Position numbers and translations under genes: made by a program. This document shows, piece by piece, positions 12,957-17,963 of a stretch of DNA of 17,963 bases (position 1 is its first letter; each line of letters starts with the position of its first letter). Origin of the DNA: JBBIWA01 sp037439425 (GTDB taxonomy: Bacteria > Acidobacteriota > Blastocatellia > RBC074). The stretch spans positions 1 through 17,963 of the forward strand of contig JBBIWA010000100.1 in assembly GCA_037439425.1 (NCBI GenBank), read 5' to 3'. Under the pieces are notes generated by a model that was given only the letters and a program-made list of their open reading frames with translations, searched no databases and was not told where the DNA came from.

Positions 12957-13268
12957 TTAAGCACTTTGAGACTCAGAGGCAGTCTGGGATTGCCTCTGGT
13001 TGATCAATTCTTTGAGCTCTTTGCCAGGCTTGAAATAGGGGACGCGTTTGGCCGGGATATCGACCGGAGCGCCGGTTTTAGGATTGCGTCCGCGCCGTGC
13101 CTCTCGATAGCGCACCCGGAATGAACCGAACCCGCGCAGTTCTATCTTCTCGCCACGATTGAGGGCCTGGATGATATTCCTGAAGACCTCATCTACGATC
13201 ACCTCTGAATCTTTCTTCGTCAATTCGGCAGCGCGTGCCACCTCTTCCACCAGCTCTGCCTTAGTCAT
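12957..13268 (-). CDS. HU/IHF-family DNA-binding protein
   Basis: A 103-residue nucleoid protein that binds and bends DNA as a dimer. The N-terminal helices (MTKAELVEEVARAAELTKKDSEVIVDEVF) are followed by the beta-arm region with GRGRNPKTGAPVDIPAKRV-like sequence (residues 59-75: RGRNPKTGAPVDIPAKR) and PYFKPGKELKELIN. RNPKTG and the VPYFKPGK end resemble IHF subunits more than plain HU, but HU and IHF cannot be told apart with certainty here. A short Ser/Gln tail follows residue 91. GGAGGAG precedes ATG 13268. It lies between sppA and the HIT gene in the same direction, two genes downstream of rpsA; rpsA-ihfB adjacency is known from enterobacteria, which supports IHF-like ancestry. Confidence 0.93.
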   Translation of the reverse strand: MTKAELVEEVARAAELTKKDSEVIVDEVFRNIIQALNRGEKIELRGFGSFRVRYREARRGRNPKTGAPVDIPAKRVPYFKPGKELKELINQRQSQTASESQSA

Positions 13269-13382
13269 TGCTCCTCCGTTTCGTTGAGTGGTTGAAGACT
13301 CAATCTAGCTCGGCGCGACATTCCAGGCCCAGAGCCAAATTCTCATAGATGCCCCTGTCTCATCTTCCCCTGAGTCTAGCCT

Positions 13383-14318
13383 CTATTTCCACTGGTACTT
13401 GAATCTGACCGAAGTATCTATCTCGCTCAATTGACTCGGCAACTGGCTCAGGGAAAGGTCTTTGAGTTTCGCAAGCCCAAACAGATCGAGCAGCGAGAAG
13501 GTATCGCGCGTTTTTGGAGGGGTGACGAGCTGCGGTGGGCCGGAGATCTTTGCGATCTCAGCCGCCCGCTTGATCGCATCCTCGAAACTGCCAATCTCGT
13601 CAACCAAACCGTTAGCGACTGCTGCCTGACCGGTATAAATGCGCCCGTCGGCTAACGAGCGCACCCGCCCTTCGTCCAGCTCCTTGCGTCCTTTACGCCC
13701 TTCGGCGATGGCCTTGATAAACTGCTCATTGAGCTCATTAACCATAGCCTGAAACATTTCGCGTTCACGCGGCGTCAGGTCGCGCGTGGGTGAGCCGGTA
13801 TCTTTGAATTCGCCACTCTTAAAGACTACTGGGCGGACCTTAGCCCATTCAGCCAGCTCTTTGAAATTGAACCACTCGACAATGACGCCGATGCTTCCGG
13901 TGATGGTGCCAGGGTTGGCTAGGATCTGATCAGCTGGGCAAGCGATATAGTAACCGCCAGAAGCTGCCACCGAGCCCATTGAGACGACGACTGGCTTATT
14001 CTTCTCTTGCTTGAGGCGCTTGACCTCGGTGTAGATCTCCTGAGAAGGAGCCACCCCGCCGCCCGGACTGTCAATGCGCAAGACCACAGCTTTGACGCGA
14101 CCATCATCCCCGTATTGCTTGAGATAGCGGTTGACCGTCTTTGCCGTCTCATCGTTGATGACTCCTTCTACGGGAATCACCGCGATGCGACTGCCCCCGA
14201 CCCCGCTGAAACCACCTTCCTCGGAAAGAAGGAGGGCCAGGGCAGTCAAAATAAAGCTGAACACTATCAGTGCTACGCCAGCGCTGATGACAATCCAGAC
14301 CAGATGGCTTCTTTTCAT
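13383..14318 (-). CDS. sppA: signal peptide peptidase SppA (S49 serine protease)
   Basis: A 311-residue membrane-anchored protease of the short SppA type (as in Bacillus). It degrades cleaved signal peptides in the membrane and acts as a Ser/Lys dyad oligomer. One N-terminal transmembrane helix covers about residues 6-31. Core motifs are LRIDSPGGGVAPSQEIY (80-96) and SMGSVAASGGYYIACPAD (113-130) with nucleophile Ser120, then NPGTITGSIGVI (135-146). The general base is Lys172 in KSGEFKDTGSPTRDLT. The 52-residue Ser-Lys distance equals that of Bacillus SppA. ATG 14318 is chosen because it begins the membrane anchor, although no ribosome binding site is seen; a frame extension to TTG 14375 is Pro/Gly-rich and unconvincing. 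It lies 96 bases after rpsA in the same direction. Confidence 0.92.
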   Translation of the reverse strand: MKRSHLVWIVISAGVALIVFSFILTALALLLSEEGGFSGVGGSRIAVIPVEGVINDETAKTVNRYLKQYGDDGRVKAVVLRIDSPGGGVAPSQEIYTEVKRLKQEKNKPVVVSMGSVAASGGYYIACPADQILANPGTITGSIGVIVEWFNFKELAEWAKVRPVVFKSGEFKDTGSPTRDLTPREREMFQAMVNELNEQFIKAIAEGRKGRKELDEGRVRSLADGRIYTGQAAVANGLVDEIGSFEDAIKRAAEIAKISGPPQLVTPPKTRDTFSLLDLFGLAKLKDLSLSQLPSQLSEIDTSVRFKYQWK

Positions 14319-14414
14319 AACCGCATCGCGCGGTAGCAGCGGTGGGCCCCGCCCTAACAGGGGGTGAGCAGTCAACAGCTCTCCGCTCTGGAATCCCCTC
14401 CGCCGACTGCCGAC

Positions 14415-16325
<1,911 letters not shown>

Positions 16326-16362
16326 CTGCAACTCCTCTTCTCTGACCTTTGAGAACCTCAGA

Positions 16363-16392
16363 ATGATAATCCTTTAGCCCCATATTTGCCAA
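16363..16392 (-). promoter_or_regulatory. candidate rpsA promoter
   Basis: On the minus strand TTGGCA (16392-16387) and TATCAT (16368-16363) are separated by 18 bases. The predicted start near 16356 gives a leader of about 31 bases to rpsA. It would let rpsA be transcribed independently of ispH. Confidence 0.45.
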
Positions 16393-16428
16393 TCTTTTCT
16401 CAAACGCTTCACGCCGGGACTTCAGCTT

Positions 16429-17325
16429 TCACTGCTGGATGGTGCGCGGCGTCAAATCCTGCTCATCAGCCAGCTCAGCTTCATTGAGCTGACGGTCAAT
16501 CTCCCGCAGTCGCTCAACGACGCGCTGAATCAGCCAATCTGGCGTTGAGGCGCCCGCGCTGACCCCCACACGCCTAACGCCCCGCAGCTCCTCGGCCTGA
16601 ATTTCTTCAGCTGTTTCGATTAACGCTGCTTGCGGACACTGTTGGCGCGCCACTTCAACCAATTTGTTACTGTTGGCGCTGTGGCGGCCGCCAATGACGT
16701 AGAGTCGTTCGACCTCGGCTGCCAGGCGACGCACAGCTGCCTGGTTATCCTCAGTTGCGTCGCAGATGGTCTCACACACTTTGATTTCACGAGCGCGCAG
16801 CGCAGCGACGATTGCCCGGTACTTTTCGGGGCTGAGTGTTGTCTGAGCGAGGGTGCCCACGCGATCAAAGCTTGGCAGCGCACGGGCCTCTTCAACGGTC
16901 TTGACCACGTGCGCCTGGCCATTAAGGTATCCCAGGATGCCGCGAATCTCCGGATGGTTTTTATCCCCTGCGATCACAACCTCATAACCCTGCTCACGCA
17001 GTTCGAGAGCTTTGCGCTGAGAATAATGAACGTAGGGGCAAGTGCCGTCCATTATGCGCAGTCCACGCGCCTTCAGCTCCTCATAGACTTGTGGCGCAGC
17101 TCCGTGGGCGCGAATAATCGCAATGCCTGTGCTTGGCCATCCGTTCTCGTCTCCTAGCTTGATTCCATCGCTAGCCAGCCGCGCCATCTCCTGGGCATTG
17201 TGGATCAATGGCCCCAGCATCACCACTGGCAACCCTTCGGATTTTTCTAGCGCTCGATAGGCCAGCTCCACAGCGCGTTTGACGCCCATGCAGAAGCCCA
17301 GGCTTTCAGCTAGTAAGATCTCCAT
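16429..17325 (-). CDS. ispH: 4-hydroxy-3-methylbut-2-enyl diphosphate reductase
   Basis: A 298-residue IspH (LytB), the last enzyme of the non-mevalonate (MEP) isoprenoid pathway; it reduces HMBPP to IPP and DMAPP with a 4Fe-4S cluster. The three cluster cysteines are Cys12 (GFCMGVKRAVE), Cys96 (DGTCPYV) and Cys188 (CETICDATE). Active-site landmarks are His42 (IHN), His74 (RAHGA), His124 and Glu126 (KNHPEI), TLAQTTLS (158-165), SANSNKL (216-222) and SAGASTP (256-262). ATG 17325 is preceded by AAGGGAG and starts at the conserved beta-strand; the frame extends to 17439, but that part is not IspH-like. It heads the minus-strand block with rpsA. IspH-S1 proximity, even fusion, is known in some clostridia, so the pairing is not unique. 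Confidence 0.96.
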   Translation of the reverse strand: MEILLAESLGFCMGVKRAVELAYRALEKSEGLPVVMLGPLIHNAQEMARLASDGIKLGDENGWPSTGIAIIRAHGAAPQVYEELKARGLRIMDGTCPYVHYSQRKALELREQGYEVVIAGDKNHPEIRGILGYLNGQAHVVKTVEEARALPSFDRVGTLAQTTLSPEKYRAIVAALRAREIKVCETICDATEDNQAAVRRLAAEVERLYVIGGRHSANSNKLVEVARQQCPQAALIETAEEIQAEELRGVRRVGVSAGASTPDWLIQRVVERLREIDRQLNEAELADEQDLTPRTIQQ

Positions 17326-17502
17326 TTTCTCTCCCTTGGAAGCAGGCGGAACTTCGGTTAGACTGCTCCAGCTCGAGTGCCACTCGCGCCGTGCCCTATC
17401 AAATTGGTCTGGAAAATCAGCCCGACAGCAGGCTCCCATTCAGAAGGAATTATGGCGGGTAAAAGGGTACGCGCGTGAAGCATTTAACCAAACATCCTGA
17501 TA

Positions 17503-17520
17503 GTCTTTCTTTAAGAAGAC
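17503..17520 (-). other. stem-loop at predicted ispH transcript start
   Basis: GTCTTTCTT (17503-17511) pairs with AAGAAGAC (17513-17520) with one bulge. The predicted start of the ispH transcript (near 17517) falls within it, so the hairpin would be at or near the mRNA 5' end. Confidence 0.3.
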
Positions 17521-17523
17521 ATG

Positions 17524-17552
17524 ACTGTAAAGGTTATTGCTACCCTTGTCAA
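17524..17552 (-). promoter_or_regulatory. promoter of the ispH-rpsA block
   Basis: On the minus strand TTGACA (17552-17547) and TACAGT (17529-17524) are separated by exactly 17 bases, a strong sigma-70-like promoter. The predicted start near 17517 gives an ispH leader of about 190 bases. Confidence 0.6.
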
Positions 17553-17714
17553 GCTGTCACAGCAATTCCCGCTTAGCCGGATACGGCTGCAAATAGTTGA
17601 ATTAGCCAAAAGAGTTTCTGCGCTTGACCCGCGTTCTGATACGCAGATGCGAGAGAGCTTCGACGGGGCGCCGACCGAGCTGTTGCGGCAGGTCACAGCC
17701 GGCTGTCAGAGCGG

Positions 17715-17812
17715 ACGGCTGAGAGTCGGATGGAGGGTGCGGTTTGTGACCTCCAGAGCCTTTTGAGCTACTGCGCGAATTTGATGAACGGCGGAGAGTC
17801 GAATGGAGTGTA
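17715..17812. repeat. short direct repeat pair, 73 bases apart
   Basis: ACGGCTGAGAGTCGGATGG (from 17715) and ACGGCGGAGAGTCGAATGG (from 17788) are near-identical 25-base units with about four differences. The 73-base offset is close to the period of the hairpin array at the left end, although the sequences differ. Confidence 0.45.
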
Positions 17813-17963
17813 ATGATCCTGCCCGCCTGTAGCCACAAACGTGAAACTCCACGGCGTAAGCTGATATATCACAACTCGTGGATGACCGCACTGTAAAGTG
17901 ACCCGAGAGAACGCGACTCAGATCACCGGGCCTTCACGCTCTCGAATCGAGAAGCCTTCAACT

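Larger units (their letters stand above)
17440..17963. other. terminal non-coding stretch
   Basis: No convincing gene. An 81-codon + frame at 17521-17766 lacks a ribosome binding site and overlaps the ispH promoter. The stretch holds the ispH promoter, a 12-bp palindrome ACAGCCGGCTGT (17695-17706) and a short direct repeat pair 73 bases apart (17715-17739 and 17788-17812). Confidence 0.5.

Noticed and set aside
12458..13003. 181-codon + strand frame
   Set aside because: It is antisense to the HIT and HU/IHF genes, both of which are unmistakable.
17521..17766. 81-codon + frame beginning MTVKVIATLVKLS, briefly MoaD/ThiS-like at its start
   Set aside because: Only the first few residues look like a ubiquitin-fold start; there is no C-terminal GG and no ribosome binding site, and the start overlaps a strong minus-strand promoter.

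Overview
The window looks like chromosomal DNA from a Gram-negative bacterium, most likely an Acidobacteriota (Blastocatellia-like) member. This is inferred from gene style: an exported protein with an N-terminal helical module followed by the phrase NYVENLPDFICQQE, a secreted carboxypeptidase-regulatory plus TPR protein, a large sortilin-type Asp-box propeller, and a PQQ-like propeller opening with WPQWRGPNRNG. The lineage cannot be proven from the sequence alone. No rRNA, tRNA, transposase, phage gene or cas gene was recognised.

Left region (1-1300): no convincing protein gene. It holds an array of six degenerate hairpin repeats (about 100-480), a possible sigma-54 site (877-892) and a sigma-70-like promoter carrying a 10-bp palindrome in its spacer and a stem-loop at its predicted start (1007-1070). 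Next comes a short Flp-type pilin gene (1310-1495, +), which faces the branched-chain aminotransferase ilvE (1563-2498, -).

Central region (2500-11170): ilvE and a Trm112-like zinc-ribbon gene are divergently transcribed from back-to-back promoters. The Trm112 gene leads a + strand run: a GT9 (heptosyltransferase-like) glycosyltransferase, an exported PQQ-like propeller and an LCAT-like alpha/beta-hydrolase lipoprotein. This run suggests cell-envelope work. A conserved exported protein of unknown function (-) converges on it. After about 640 bases without a clear gene comes a 763-residue exported Asp-box propeller with its own promoter and 5' stem-loop. It ends at a two-way terminator region containing a striking AT-rich palindrome.

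Right region (11168-17325, all -): a secreted TPR protein, then a housekeeping block read right to left: ispH, rpsA, sppA, an HU/IHF gene and a HIT-family hydrolase. A good promoter (17524-17552) lies upstream of ispH and another candidate sits before rpsA. The rpsA-to-HU/IHF order echoes the rpsA-ihfB neighbourhood of enterobacteria. The last 500 bases hold no convincing gene, only a short repeat pair and the ispH promoter.

No clear new defence or mobile system is visible. The more unusual signals are the hairpin array, the orphan Flp pilin with its complex upstream region, three promoters each followed directly by a stem-loop, overlapping mini-ORFs near 8.4 kb, and the AT-rich palindrome near 11.1 kb.
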